The position numbers and the translations under genes are program-made. Below are positions 1 through 7,912 of a stretch of 11,623 bases of DNA, in pieces. Under the pieces are notes generated by a model. That model was not told the DNA's origin. It saw only the letters and a program-made list of their open reading frames with translations, and searched no databases. Origin of the DNA: an uncultured Collinsella sp. (GTDB lineage Bacteria > Actinomycetota > Coriobacteriia > Coriobacteriales > Coriobacteriaceae); NCBI GenBank assembly GCA_900550185.1, contig URRN01000052.1, positions 1 through 11,623 on the forward strand. Direction: 5' to 3'. Numbering within the stretch: the first letter of the stretch is position 1; each line of letters opens with the position of its first letter.

Positions 1-104
1 GTATGTCCCGAAATCGCAATGGAGGACGCACCCTCGATGAGCTCGAGGATGCGTCGCTGAATATCTGCAGACTCGCACGAGGCGAGGTCGGCGGAATTAG
101 TCAT
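1..104 (-). CDS. nrnA: DHH-family phosphoesterase (NrnA-like), N-terminal fragment
   Basis: Only the first 34 codons are inside the window; the gene continues past position 1. The visible protein starts MTNSADLASCESADIQRRIL and reaches ISGH, where the sequence stops. A short helix followed by 'I..SGH' is how DHH-family phosphoesterases begin, just before their first metal-binding DGD motif, which would lie outside the window. Family members of the NrnA type degrade very short RNA oligonucleotides and/or dephosphorylate 3'-phosphoadenosine 5'-phosphate. The start ATG (102-104) overlaps the end of rbfA by 8 nt, and an AGGAGG Shine-Dalgarno lies 9 nt upstream inside rbfA, so the two are translationally linked. 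rbfA followed by nrnA is a common bacterial order, and that order carries much of the call. The family name is an inference from a short fragment. Confidence 0.72.
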   Translation of the reverse strand, partial: MTNSADLASCESADIQRRILELIEGASSIAISGH

Positions 105-507
105 CTAAAGCTGCCTCCTGGGCGGCATCCGCTATCGGATAGCCGTCCTCGTCCTTTTCGATCGCAAGCGTGGCGGGAACGTTTTCCAGCGCACGCGTGA
201 TGCGCTCGGCCTCATCGGTCGAGCGATCGATGCGAAAATCGAGTTCGGGCGTGACGCGCCAATCGAGCGAGCGGGCCAACAGGCTACGGATGCGGCCCTT
301 GGCGCTGGCGAGCGCCTCCATGACCTCGTCGTAGCGGCTCGCGTCGCACGACACGTACACGCGCGCGAACGAGCGGTCCACCGCGACCTCGACCGCGGTT
401 AGGGTGACCAGGTCGAGACGCGGATCGGAAACCTCAAAGAGCAGGATATAACCGAGCTTCTCGCGAAGCTGCTCGCCCAGACGGCGGGTTGCCTGCGTTT
501 GCTTCAT
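97..507 (-). CDS. rbfA: 30S ribosome-binding factor RbfA
   Basis: RbfA is a small cytoplasmic KH-fold protein that binds the immature 30S subunit near the 5' end of 16S rRNA and supports late maturation and cold adaptation. The 136-residue length is normal for the family. Signatures visible are the N-terminal helix with R-x-x-E-x-x-L, the strand DPRLDLVTLTAVEVAVD, then ARVYVS, the helix with the AKGRIR turn, and PELDFRID, followed by a short acidic tail. Start ATG at 505-507 is preceded by GGGGG that overlaps the infB stop codon, 11 nt upstream, so rbfA is probably translated by coupling to infB. The order infB-rbfA-nrnA is the usual one in bacteria. Confidence 0.96.
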   Translation of the reverse strand: MKQTQATRRLGEQLREKLGYILLFEVSDPRLDLVTLTAVEVAVDRSFARVYVSCDASRYDEVMEALASAKGRIRSLLARSLDWRVTPELDFRIDRSTDEAERITRALENVPATLAIEKDEDGYPIADAAQEAALDD

Positions 508-518
508 AGCGCTACCCC

Positions 519-3233
519 CTACTCGGTACGGGCAACCTGGTCAATGCGGTAGCCCTCAATGGTGTCGCCAGGCTTGATGTCCTGGAAGTTCTCCAGACCA
601 ATACCGCCCTCGGAGCCGCTCTTGAGGCTCTTGGCCTCGTCCTTGTAGTGACGCATCGAGGCGATTTTACCGTTGAAGACCACGATGCCGTCGCGCACCA
701 GGCGTACGGAATCGGTCGCGGCGATCTCGCCCTCTTCGACGCGGACACCGGCGGCGATGCCGACTTTGGGCACCTTGAAGGTGTCCAGGACGGTCGCAGT
801 GCCCGTGGAGACCTCAACCTCGGTGGGCTTGAGCATGCCGATACGGGCAGCGTCGAGGTCCTCGAGGCACTTGTAGATGACGTCGTAGCAACGGATCTCG
901 ACGCCCTCGCGCTCGGCGGCGGAGCGAGCCTTACCGTCGGGACGGACGCCAAAGCCGATGATGATGGCGTTGGAGGCGTCGGCCAGGACGACGTCGGTCT
1001 CGTTGATGGCGCCAACGGCGGAGTGGATCGTGTTGATACGAACCTCGGACTGATCCATCTTGTCGAGCGAGTCCTGAAGAGCTTCGATGGAACCCTGGAC
1101 GTCGGCCTTGATGATCAGGTTGAGCTCCTTGACCTCGGCGTCGGCGATGGTCTCGAAGAGGTTCTCGAGCGTCACGTGCTTCACGCGGCTCTGCTCCTCG
1201 ATACGGGCCTTGAGCGAACGCTCGTCGGCCAGCGCACGCGCCTCGCGCTCGTCCTCGAATACGCGGAACTCGTCGCCGGCGTTGGGGACGGACTGCAGGC
1301 CCAAGATCTCGACGGCGTCGGAGGGACCGGCCTCGGTGACGGCGTTACCCTTGGGGTCGAGCATGGCACGGACGCGGCCATAGGTGAGGCCGGCGACCAG
1401 CGTGTCGCCCACGTGCAGGGTACCGCGGGTCACGAGCACGGTGGCAACCGAGCCGCGGCCCTTGTCGAGCTTAGCCTCGAGGACGTTGCCCGATGCGAAC
1501 GTATCGGGGTTGGCCTTGAGCTCGAGCACGTCGGCCTGGAGCAGGACGGTCTCGAGCAGGTCGTCGATACCGATCTTCTGCTTGGCCGAGATGTTGACGA
1601 ACATGTTCTGTCCGCCCCACTCCTCGGGGATGATGCCGTACTCGGTGAGCTCCTGGCGCACGCGGTCGGGGTTGGCACCCGGCTTATCGATCTTGTTGAC
1701 GGCGACGACGATGGGAACGCCGGCGGCCTTGGCGTGGTTGATCGACTCGATGGTCTGGGGCATGACGCCGTCATCGGCGGCCACGATCAGGATGACGATA
1801 TCGGTCACCTTGGCGCCGCGGGCACGCATGGCCGTAAAGGTGGCGTGACCGGGGGTATCGATGAAGGTGATCTTGCGGTCGTTGATCATGACCTGCGAAG
1901 CGCCGATGGCCTGCGTAATGCCGCCCGCCTCGCCGGCAGCAACGCCGGTGTGACGGATGGCGTCAAGCAGCGACGTCTTGCCGTGGTCGACGTGGCCCAT
2001 GACGGTGACGACCGGGGCACGCGGCTTAAGGTCGGCGGGATCGTCGTAGAACGAGAAGGTGTTCTCCTCCTCGGGGGTGATGATCTTGATCTGACGGCCC
2101 AGGTCGTCGGCAACGAGCTCAACGAGGTCGTCGGACATGGACTGCGTCATGGTGAGCGGCGTACCCAGCAGGAACAGGCGCTTGATGATGTCGTTGGCCG
2201 GAACGTCGAGCGCCTCGGCAAGCTCCTGGACGGTAACGCCCTGGGAGACCTTGATGGCGTCGAGGTCCTCGGGGTTCACGCCCTGGGCCAGCGCCTCCTC
2301 TATCTTGCGCTCCTCCTGAGCCTTGGCAGCCTCGCGCTCGCGCTTCTCCTTGCGCTTTTTGCGGCGACCGGTGGACTCGCGAGAGGCCTCCTCGACGGCG
2401 GCACGAGCCTCCTCGAGCACCTTCTCGCGGCTGTACTCCTCGGCCTCGCGAGCCATGCGGCTGTAGTGGTCCTCTTCGTTGTTGTGACCGCCCTTGCGCT
2501 TCTTGCCCTTGCCCTGCTTATCGGGGTTGGGGAAGTCCATGCCGGCAGCGACGTTGTTGCTGGCATTGGTGCGATGGCTGTGCGGACGGTTCTCGGAGGC
2601 GTTGCGCTCGGAGTTGTTGTCGGAGGCGTTGCGATCGTTACGACGGCCACCGCGACGGTCGTTGTTGCCGCCACGACGGTTGCCGCGCTCGGCAGCGCGC
2701 TCGGCCTTGGCTTTCTCCTCGGCGTCCTTCTTCTCCTTGAGCACGGTCTCCTGTGCGGCGATCTGGTCGAGCAGCGAACGGAAACGCGAACCGGAGTCGG
2801 AAGCGGGAACGGCGCGGCGCTGGGCCTCGCGGGCAGCCTCCTCCTTCTCGCGGGCAAGACGCTCCTGCTCGGCCTTCTTCTTGGCCTCGGCCTCGGCACG
2901 GGCGGCCTCCTCGGCAGCCTGGGCGGCTGCGAACTGACGGCGCTCCTCCTCGCGAGCCTTCTCGGCGGCGATGCGCTCGCGCTCTGCCTCGGCAGCGCGT
3001 GCTGCCTCCTCGGCGGCAGCGGCCTGCTCCTCGGCCTGCTTGGCGGCCTCGACTTCCTGGGCGCGGGCCTCGATCACCGGGGCGAGCTGCTTGCGGACCA
3101 TGGCGACGTAAGCGTCCTCCAGGGCGGAGGAAGCGGACTTAGCGGGAATCTTCATATCGGCGAGATGACCCATCAGTTCCTTGGAGGTCATGCCGAACTC
3201 TTTGGCCAGGGTGGACACACGGACTTTTGCCAT
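519..3233 (-). CDS. infB: Translation initiation factor IF-2
   Basis: IF-2 is the GTPase that brings fMet-tRNA to the 30S subunit and promotes subunit joining. The protein has 904 residues. Residues 1-52 form one IF2_N domain. Residues ~55-180 are an Ala/Glu/Lys/Arg-rich coiled-coil stretch. Residues ~184-250 are low-complexity, rich in Arg, Gly and Asn, with three 'NAS' repeats. A second IF2_N-like domain lies at ~333-380. The G domain carries G1 GHVDHGKT (413-420), G3 DTPGH (459-463), G4 NKID (513-516) and G5 SAK (549-551). Domains II, III and the C-terminal fMet-binding domain follow. In that last domain two cysteines usual in bacterial IF-2 are replaced: 'ECG' reads EGG (875-877), and the earlier 'AGC' reads AGV (828-830). 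Start ATG at 3231-3233 has GGTAGGTGA upstream. infB follows nusA by 90 nt and precedes rbfA by 11 nt. Confidence 0.98.
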   Translation of the reverse strand: MAKVRVSTLAKEFGMTSKELMGHLADMKIPAKSASSALEDAYVAMVRKQLAPVIEARAQEVEAAKQAEEQAAAAEEAARAAEAERERIAAEKAREEERRQFAAAQAAEEAARAEAEAKKKAEQERLAREKEEAAREAQRRAVPASDSGSRFRSLLDQIAAQETVLKEKKDAEEKAKAERAAERGNRRGGNNDRRGGRRNDRNASDNNSERNASENRPHSHRTNASNNVAAGMDFPNPDKQGKGKKRKGGHNNEEDHYSRMAREAEEYSREKVLEEARAAVEEASRESTGRRKKRKEKREREAAKAQEERKIEEALAQGVNPEDLDAIKVSQGVTVQELAEALDVPANDIIKRLFLLGTPLTMTQSMSDDLVELVADDLGRQIKIITPEEENTFSFYDDPADLKPRAPVVTVMGHVDHGKTSLLDAIRHTGVAAGEAGGITQAIGASQVMINDRKITFIDTPGHATFTAMRARGAKVTDIVILIVAADDGVMPQTIESINHAKAAGVPIVVAVNKIDKPGANPDRVRQELTEYGIIPEEWGGQNMFVNISAKQKIGIDDLLETVLLQADVLELKANPDTFASGNVLEAKLDKGRGSVATVLVTRGTLHVGDTLVAGLTYGRVRAMLDPKGNAVTEAGPSDAVEILGLQSVPNAGDEFRVFEDEREARALADERSLKARIEEQSRVKHVTLENLFETIADAEVKELNLIIKADVQGSIEALQDSLDKMDQSEVRINTIHSAVGAINETDVVLADASNAIIIGFGVRPDGKARSAAEREGVEIRCYDVIYKCLEDLDAARIGMLKPTEVEVSTGTATVLDTFKVPKVGIAAGVRVEEGEIAATDSVRLVRDGIVVFNGKIASMRHYKDEAKSLKSGSEGGIGLENFQDIKPGDTIEGYRIDQVARTE

Positions 3234-3254
3234 ATGACTTCACCTACCCTTTCT

Positions 3255-3314
3255 GGCACCTTGGTGCCTAGAGACTGAACGAGCGTGGGAGATGCGCCGG
3301 AACCCGTCCGGCGC
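3255..3314 (-). other. Two stem-loops in the nusA-infB gap
   Basis: The 90-nt spacer holds no ORF of ylxR type. It has two perfect hairpins on the minus-strand RNA. The first, 8 bp (GCGCCGGA/TCCGGCGC, 3294-3301 with 3307-3314, loop of 5), starts 10 nt after the nusA stop. The second (GGCACC/GGTGCC, 3255-3268, tiny loop) lies about 20 nt before the infB start. Neither is followed by a T run, so they are unlikely intrinsic terminators. An RNA-processing or stability role, or partial attenuation between nusA and infB, would fit. Confidence 0.55.
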
Positions 3315-3323
3315 GACCGCGCG

Positions 3324-4571
3324 CTAGATCAGGTCCTCCGCATCATCGAAGGCGTCGGTGTCGTGGACACCGCAGAAACGGGAGCCGGGACGGGCCTGGT
3401 TGCGGCACTGAATGCCGTCCTCGGACACGTACTCGCAGCGACGGACGTCGTCGTCCTCCTCGTCACCGATCAGGTCGGCGGCAGGCTCCTCGTGAACGGG
3501 AACGTTCTTGAGGATGTCGGCGGCAAGGGTCTCGGACTTAATGTCGATGTGCCAGCCGGTCAGGCGCGCGGCGAGGCGGGCATTCTGGCCCTCCTTGCCG
3601 ATGGCGAGGGACAGCTGGTCGTCGGGCACGATGACGCCGGCGTAGGCCTTCTCCTCGTCGATGAGGACGCGGGTGACTTTGGCGGGCGACAGGGCGTTGG
3701 CAACGTAGACGGCCGGATCGGCATCCCACAGGATGACGTCGACACGCTCACCACGGAGCTCACCAACGACGGCGCGGACACGGCTGCCCTTGGGGCCGAC
3801 GCAGGCGCCCACGGGATCCAGACGATCGTCGAGCGAATGGACGGCGACCTTGGAGCGCTGGCCCGGCTCGCGAGCGATCGACTTGATCTGGACGGTGCCC
3901 TCATAGATCTCGGGCACCTCCTGCTCAAACAGACGACGCATGAGCTCGGGGTGGGTACGGGAGATGACAATCGGCGGACGGCTGTGCTCGCCACGAACCG
4001 GCTGCAGGTTGGAGTTGGGGTCGCGAACGTCGATGATCACGGCCTTGATGTGCTGGTTGTGCAGGTAGCGCTCGCCCATCGGACGCTCGTTGCGCTCGTT
4101 CTCGTAACGGCGCTGGTCGAAGTGCGGAAGCTCGGCCTCGACGCCCTCGCGGATCTTGACGATTGTGAAGTCGGGCGTGGACTGCAGCACGGTACCGCTG
4201 ATGAGGTCACCGATGCGGCCGGAGAACTCCTCGTAAATCTGCTCGCGGGCGGAGTTGCGCACGATGGCGTTGATCTCCGCCTTGGCGTGCTGGGCGGCGA
4301 TGCGGCTCGTGTCCTTGGGCGTGACGTCGATCTCCTCGAACTCGGTGAAGTTGCCCTCCTCGTCCATAGAATCGTCGATCGGCTCCAGGCGGTAGACGTA
4401 GATCTTACCGGTGGTGCGGTCGATGGTCACCTTAGCGCCCCAGTCAAGATGCAAAATCTCGGCATAGCTCTTGGCGAGCGACTGCTCCAGGCGGTCGATC
4501 AGGTAGAGCTGGTCGATGTGCTTATCCTGGCAAAGCTCCATCAGGGCGGACATCATGTCGGATGCTGCCAT
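3324..4571 (-). CDS. nusA: Transcription elongation/termination factor NusA with C-terminal Cys3-His tail
   Basis: NusA binds RNA polymerase and nascent RNA and modulates pausing, termination and antitermination. The protein is 415 residues. The N-terminal RNAP-binding domain covers ~1-115, an S1 domain ~122-195 (starts GDLISGTVLQ), KH1 ~250-282 (DPVGACVGPKGSRV), and KH2 ~315-346 (SLAIGKEGQNARLAARLTGW). No acidic AR repeats of the proteobacterial type are present. An acidic linker (366-375) leads into a short tail with Cys379, Cys389, Cys400 and His403 (spacing C-x9-C-x10-C-x2-H), a likely zinc-binding finger that is not part of the usual NusA. Start ATG (4569-4571) is 1 nt after the rimP stop, and its Shine-Dalgarno (AAGGAAGG) lies inside rimP. 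ylxR, often found next downstream, is missing. Confidence 0.97.
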   Translation of the reverse strand: MAASDMMSALMELCQDKHIDQLYLIDRLEQSLAKSYAEILHLDWGAKVTIDRTTGKIYVYRLEPIDDSMDEEGNFTEFEEIDVTPKDTSRIAAQHAKAEINAIVRNSAREQIYEEFSGRIGDLISGTVLQSTPDFTIVKIREGVEAELPHFDQRRYENERNERPMGERYLHNQHIKAVIIDVRDPNSNLQPVRGEHSRPPIVISRTHPELMRRLFEQEVPEIYEGTVQIKSIAREPGQRSKVAVHSLDDRLDPVGACVGPKGSRVRAVVGELRGERVDVILWDADPAVYVANALSPAKVTRVLIDEEKAYAGVIVPDDQLSLAIGKEGQNARLAARLTGWHIDIKSETLAADILKNVPVHEEPAADLIGDEEDDDVRRCEYVSEDGIQCRNQARPGSRFCGVHDTDAFDDAEDLI

Positions 4572-4572
4572 C

Positions 4573-5067
4573 TTATTTTCCTTCCTTCGCGGGCTTGAAG
4601 TCGTAGGTGGGCTTCAACTTGCACTTTTTAACATCAGAGAAATCGAGGGTGACGGACTCGCCGTCCTCGAGCTCGAGGGTCACGTTCGTCTCGGTCGCGG
4701 CGGCAATCTTGCCGGTGTACTTGCGACGGCCCTCGGTGGCGGTGGAGGTGAGCTCACAGTTCTCGCCCACAAAGCGGGCAAAGTCGCGCGGGCGGCGCAG
4801 CGGGCGCGCCATGCCCGGGCTCGACACCTCGAGCGTATAGCTCGAAGAGATGGGGTCGAGCTCCTCAATCACATCGCCGACCCACTTGGTGTTGGCCGTG
4901 ACGTCGTTGAGCGACAGGCTCTGACCCTCGGCACCCTCGATACGCACGCGCACGCAGGGGGCCTTGGTGGCGCCCACGAGCTCAACGTCGACAATGTCGA
5001 CATCGTGCTGGGGGGCGACGGCCTCGAGCGCGTCGATGATCGCCTGCTCGGTCTTGGTCTTGACCAT
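4573..5067 (-). CDS. rimP: Ribosome maturation factor RimP
   Basis: RimP (DUF150) helps assemble the 30S subunit, acting around S12 and the central pseudoknot of 16S rRNA. The chosen protein has 164 residues, near the usual ~150-165. The family signature YTLEVSSPGMARPLRRPRDF lies at 77-96 and ends the N-terminal alpha/beta domain; the C-terminal SH3-like beta domain covers ~100-155 (YTGKI, NVTLEL, VTLDFSDVKKCKL). The frame stays open further upstream, but ATG 5065-5067 has a strong GGAGG 7 nt before it. Starts further up would place coding sequence across a terminator hairpin and give a non-family N-terminus. It is the first gene of the rimP-nusA-infB-rbfA-nrnA operon. Confidence 0.94.
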   Translation of the reverse strand: MVKTKTEQAIIDALEAVAPQHDVDIVDVELVGATKAPCVRVRIEGAEGQSLSLNDVTANTKWVGDVIEELDPISSSYTLEVSSPGMARPLRRPRDFARFVGENCELTSTATEGRRKYTGKIAAATETNVTLELEDGESVTLDFSDVKKCKLKPTYDFKPAKEGK

Positions 5068-5087
5068 TGCGGCACCTCCATCCATAC

Positions 5088-5120
5088 AAAAAAGAAGCGG
5101 GGCCGAAACCCCACTTCTTT
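5088..5120 (-). terminator. Intrinsic terminator in the rimP leader (candidate attenuator)
   Basis: On the minus-strand RNA, GAAGUGGGG pairs with CCCCGCUUC (9 bp with one G-U, loop UUUCGG), followed by six U (5088-5093). The stem can grow to 12 bp using part of the U run. It is a textbook intrinsic terminator, but it sits between the putative rimP promoter and the rimP Shine-Dalgarno. The wobble pair becomes an A-C mismatch on the plus strand, so it is built for the minus strand. leuS upstream already has its own terminator, so this one most plausibly acts inside the rimP leader. Confidence 0.85.
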
Positions 5121-5145
5121 CAATTACAACTTCATTTGCAAGCAA

Positions 5146-5174
5146 ACTATACCAATAGCTGCGGAAACGTGCAA
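5146..5174 (-). promoter_or_regulatory. Putative promoter of the rimP-nusA-infB operon
   Basis: Reading the minus strand, TTGCAC (5169-5174) and TATAGT (5146-5151) are separated by 17 nt. The -10 matches the sigma-70 consensus at 5 of 6 positions; the -35 is weak (3 of 6). Transcription would start near 5139, giving a leader of about 72 nt that contains the terminator hairpin. The interval from here to the leuS terminator (5175-5261) shows nothing else I recognise. Confidence 0.5.
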
Positions 5175-5261
5175 GCACAGTACGAATCTGCAGGTCAGCG
5201 TGCGCACAGCTTCTCCACAAGAATAGGACAATTGGCCGAAGGCAACTAGGCAGATACATGC

Positions 5262-5296
5262 AAAACGAGGGACGACCCAACCGGATCGCCCCTCGT
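5262..5296 (-). terminator. leuS terminator
   Basis: On the minus strand a 14-bp stem (5283-5296 with 5265-5278, including two G-U pairs, loop GGUU) is followed by UUUUGC. It begins 29 nt after the leuS stop codon. On the plus strand the wobbles become mismatches, so it serves leuS rather than an opposing gene. Confidence 0.88.
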
Positions 5297-5325
5297 CTTT
5301 TATGCGTCAGTTAAGCGCGCAGTGC

Positions 5326-7902
5326 TTACTTGACCACCAGGTTGACCAGCTTGCCGGGCACGCAGATGGCCTTGACGACCGTCTTGCCCTCGAGCCACTT
5401 GGCGACGGCGGCCTCGGCGGCAGCCTGCATATCCTCATTGGAGGCATCGCGGGCAACGTCGACGCGGCCGCGGACCTTGCCGAGCACCTGGACCACGATC
5501 TGCACCGTGTCCTCAACGGACTCGGCCAGGTCGAACTCGGGCCAGGCGGCGGTGTAGGCGTTGCCCTCGCAGCCGAGCGCCTCGTGCCACAGCTCGTCGG
5601 CCCAGAACGGGCAGATGGGCGCCAGCACGCTCACGATATCCTTGGCCACGCCGTAGCACAGCGCCTTGTCGCGGGCGGTACCCTCGGTGGCGTTGAGGTA
5701 GGCGCTCGCCGCGTTGACGAGCTCCATGACGGCCGAGATGGCGGTGTTGAACTGGCCGCGATCGAAGTCCTCGGTGCACTTGGCGATGGTGCGGTGACGC
5801 TCGCGATAGAGCTTCATAGCAACCTCATCGAGCGCGGACTTGTCGAAGGCCACGTTGGCGTCGCCGGACTGGACGAGCTGCCAAACGATACGCCAGGCGC
5901 GCTTGATGAAGCGGTTAGCGCCCTCGACAGCCTTGGGATCCCAGTCGAAGTCCTTCTCGGGCGGGGCGATAAACAGGATCGCCAGACGCATGGTGTCAGC
6001 ACCGTAGGGCTCGATGACCGAGCTCGGGGGCACGACGTTGCCCTTGGACTTGGACATGGTGTCGCCGTTCTCGTCCTTGACCATGCCCTGGCACAGCAGG
6101 TTGGTGAAGGGCTCGTCCACACTCAGCAGGCCCAGGTCGCGCAGCGCCTTGGTAAAGAAGCGGCTGTAGAGCAGGTGCAGAATGGCGTGCTCGATGCCGC
6201 CGATGTAGTTATCGACGGGCATCCAACGGTCGGCGGCCTCGCGGGAGAAGGGCAGCTCGGTGTTGTGCGGATCGGTATAGCGCAGGTAATACCAGCTGGA
6301 GCAGGTGAAGGTGTCCATGGTATCGGTCTCGCGCTTGGCCGGGCGACCGCAGACCGGGCAGGTGGTCTCGTAGAACTCCTTGCACTCGGCGAGGGTCTCG
6401 CCGGCGCCCAGGTCCAGGTTCTCGGGCAGCGTCACCGGCAGCTGATCCTCGGGCACGGGCACGATGCCGCAGTGCTCGCAGTGGATGGCCGGGATGGGGT
6501 TGCCCCAATAGCGCTGGCGGGAAATGAGCCAGTCGCGCAGACGGAACTCGACCTTGCGACGACCGCAGTCCATGGCCTCGAGGTCGGCCACGATGGCAGC
6601 CTCGCCCTCGGAGTGCTTACCGCCGCGCATGCCGGTGTACTTGCCGGACTGGACGAGCGTGCCCTCGGCAGCGTGAGCGCAATCCCAGTCGACGGTCTCG
6701 GCATGGAAGGTATCGATGGTCTCGCCGCTGGCCTCGACGGCAGCGCGATCGCCATCGTCCAGGATGATCGGTACGATCGGCAGGTCGTACTTGCGGGCGA
6801 ACTCAAAGTCGCGCTGGTCGCCACAGGGAACGGCCATGACGGCACCGGTACCGTAGTCGGCAACGACATAATCGGCAACCCACACAGGGACCTTCTCGCC
6901 GTTGACGGGGTTTACCACATAGCGGCCCGTGAAGGCACCGTGCTTCTCGAGTGTGCCCTGGGCACGCTCGACGGCAGAGATATGCTTGGAGTCCTCGACA
7001 ATCTTGGTGACGGCCTCCTCGTACTCCGTGCCCTCGACGAGCTCGTGCAGGCCGGCGTACTCGGGAGCCAGGACAAAGAAGGAAACGCCAAAGAGCGTAT
7101 CGGCACGCGTGGTGAAGACGGTGATCTTGCCCTCATCGCCCTCAATGGGCTCGCCATCCTGGTCGCAAAGGGTAAAGTCGACCTCGGCGCCCTCGGAGCG
7201 ACCGATCCAGTTAGCCTGCATCTGCTTGACGCGCTCGGGCCAGCCGGGGAGCTTCTCCAGATCGTCGAGCAGCTCCTGGGAGTACTCGGTAATCTTGTAG
7301 TACCACTGCTCCAGGTCGCGCTTCTCGGGCTCGGTGCCGCAGCGCCAGCACTTACCCTCGGTAACCTGCTCGTTAGCCAGAACGGTCTTGCAGGTGGGGC
7401 ACCAGTTGACCGGGTTCTTCTTACGGTAGACCAGGCCCTTTTCCCACATCTTCTCAAAGATCCACTGGCCCCAGCGGTAGTAGTCGGGGCTGCAGGTCTT
7501 GACCATGCGATCCAGATCGTAGGAGAAGCCCATGCGCTTCATCGTGGCGAGCGCCTGGTCCATGTTCTTATACGTCCAGGCGGCAGCCTGCGTGTTGTGC
7601 TTGATGGCGGCGTTCTCGGCGGGCAGGCCAAAAGCGTCAAAGCCGATGGGATGCAGCACGTCGTAGCCACGCATGCGGGCCTGACGGGCCATGGCATCGC
7701 CGATAGTGTAGTTGCGCGCGTGGCCCATGTGCAGGTCGCCCGACGGATACGGGAACATCTCGAGCACGTACTTCTTGGGCTTGCTGTCGTCGGTGTCGAC
7801 GGCAAAGAGGTTGGAGTCCTCCCAGGCCTTCATCCACCGGGACTCAATGGCCTGCGCGTCGTAGGCAGGGATCTCATCCTTATGATCTGTGCAATCGCAC
7901 AT
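5326..7902 (-). CDS. leuS: Leucyl-tRNA synthetase
   Basis: This class Ia synthetase charges tRNA-Leu with leucine in the cytoplasm. The protein is 858 residues, normal for bacterial LeuRS. The HIGH motif is HMGH (58-61) within YPSGDLHMGH. A four-cysteine zinc module has C168, C171, C185 and C188. The CP1 editing domain spans ~225-420, with the Thr-rich TTRADTLFG (264-272) and GTGAVMAVPCGDQRD (351-365), which keeps both aspartates of the editing site. A second cysteine set is C475/C478/C515/C518. The KMSKS loop reads TMSKS (615-619), so its first Lys is Thr while the SKS part is kept. The anticodon-binding and C-terminal domains follow to residue 858. Start ATG 7900-7902 has AAGGAG 6 nt upstream. 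The gene follows guaB on the same strand but has its own leader and terminator. Confidence 0.98.
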   Translation of the reverse strand: MCDCTDHKDEIPAYDAQAIESRWMKAWEDSNLFAVDTDDSKPKKYVLEMFPYPSGDLHMGHARNYTIGDAMARQARMRGYDVLHPIGFDAFGLPAENAAIKHNTQAAAWTYKNMDQALATMKRMGFSYDLDRMVKTCSPDYYRWGQWIFEKMWEKGLVYRKKNPVNWCPTCKTVLANEQVTEGKCWRCGTEPEKRDLEQWYYKITEYSQELLDDLEKLPGWPERVKQMQANWIGRSEGAEVDFTLCDQDGEPIEGDEGKITVFTTRADTLFGVSFFVLAPEYAGLHELVEGTEYEEAVTKIVEDSKHISAVERAQGTLEKHGAFTGRYVVNPVNGEKVPVWVADYVVADYGTGAVMAVPCGDQRDFEFARKYDLPIVPIILDDGDRAAVEASGETIDTFHAETVDWDCAHAAEGTLVQSGKYTGMRGGKHSEGEAAIVADLEAMDCGRRKVEFRLRDWLISRQRYWGNPIPAIHCEHCGIVPVPEDQLPVTLPENLDLGAGETLAECKEFYETTCPVCGRPAKRETDTMDTFTCSSWYYLRYTDPHNTELPFSREAADRWMPVDNYIGGIEHAILHLLYSRFFTKALRDLGLLSVDEPFTNLLCQGMVKDENGDTMSKSKGNVVPPSSVIEPYGADTMRLAILFIAPPEKDFDWDPKAVEGANRFIKRAWRIVWQLVQSGDANVAFDKSALDEVAMKLYRERHRTIAKCTEDFDRGQFNTAISAVMELVNAASAYLNATEGTARDKALCYGVAKDIVSVLAPICPFWADELWHEALGCEGNAYTAAWPEFDLAESVEDTVQIVVQVLGKVRGRVDVARDASNEDMQAAAEAAVAKWLEGKTVVKAICVPGKLVNLVVK

Positions 7903-7912
7903 ATCAGCTCCT

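Noticed and set aside
648..3278. 876-codon open frame on the plus strand opposite infB
   Set aside because: Antisense shadow of a clear IF-2 gene: Leu/Gly/Val/Asp-rich with no recognisable domain, produced by GC-rich codon bias.
3234..3323. A ylxR gene or fragment between nusA and infB
   Set aside because: Only 90 nt, dominated by hairpins, with no matching reading frame.
5068..5280. Longer rimP with start at 5280
   Set aside because: The extension would translate through the intrinsic terminator and promoter, has no family match, and a strong GGAGG precedes ATG 5067.
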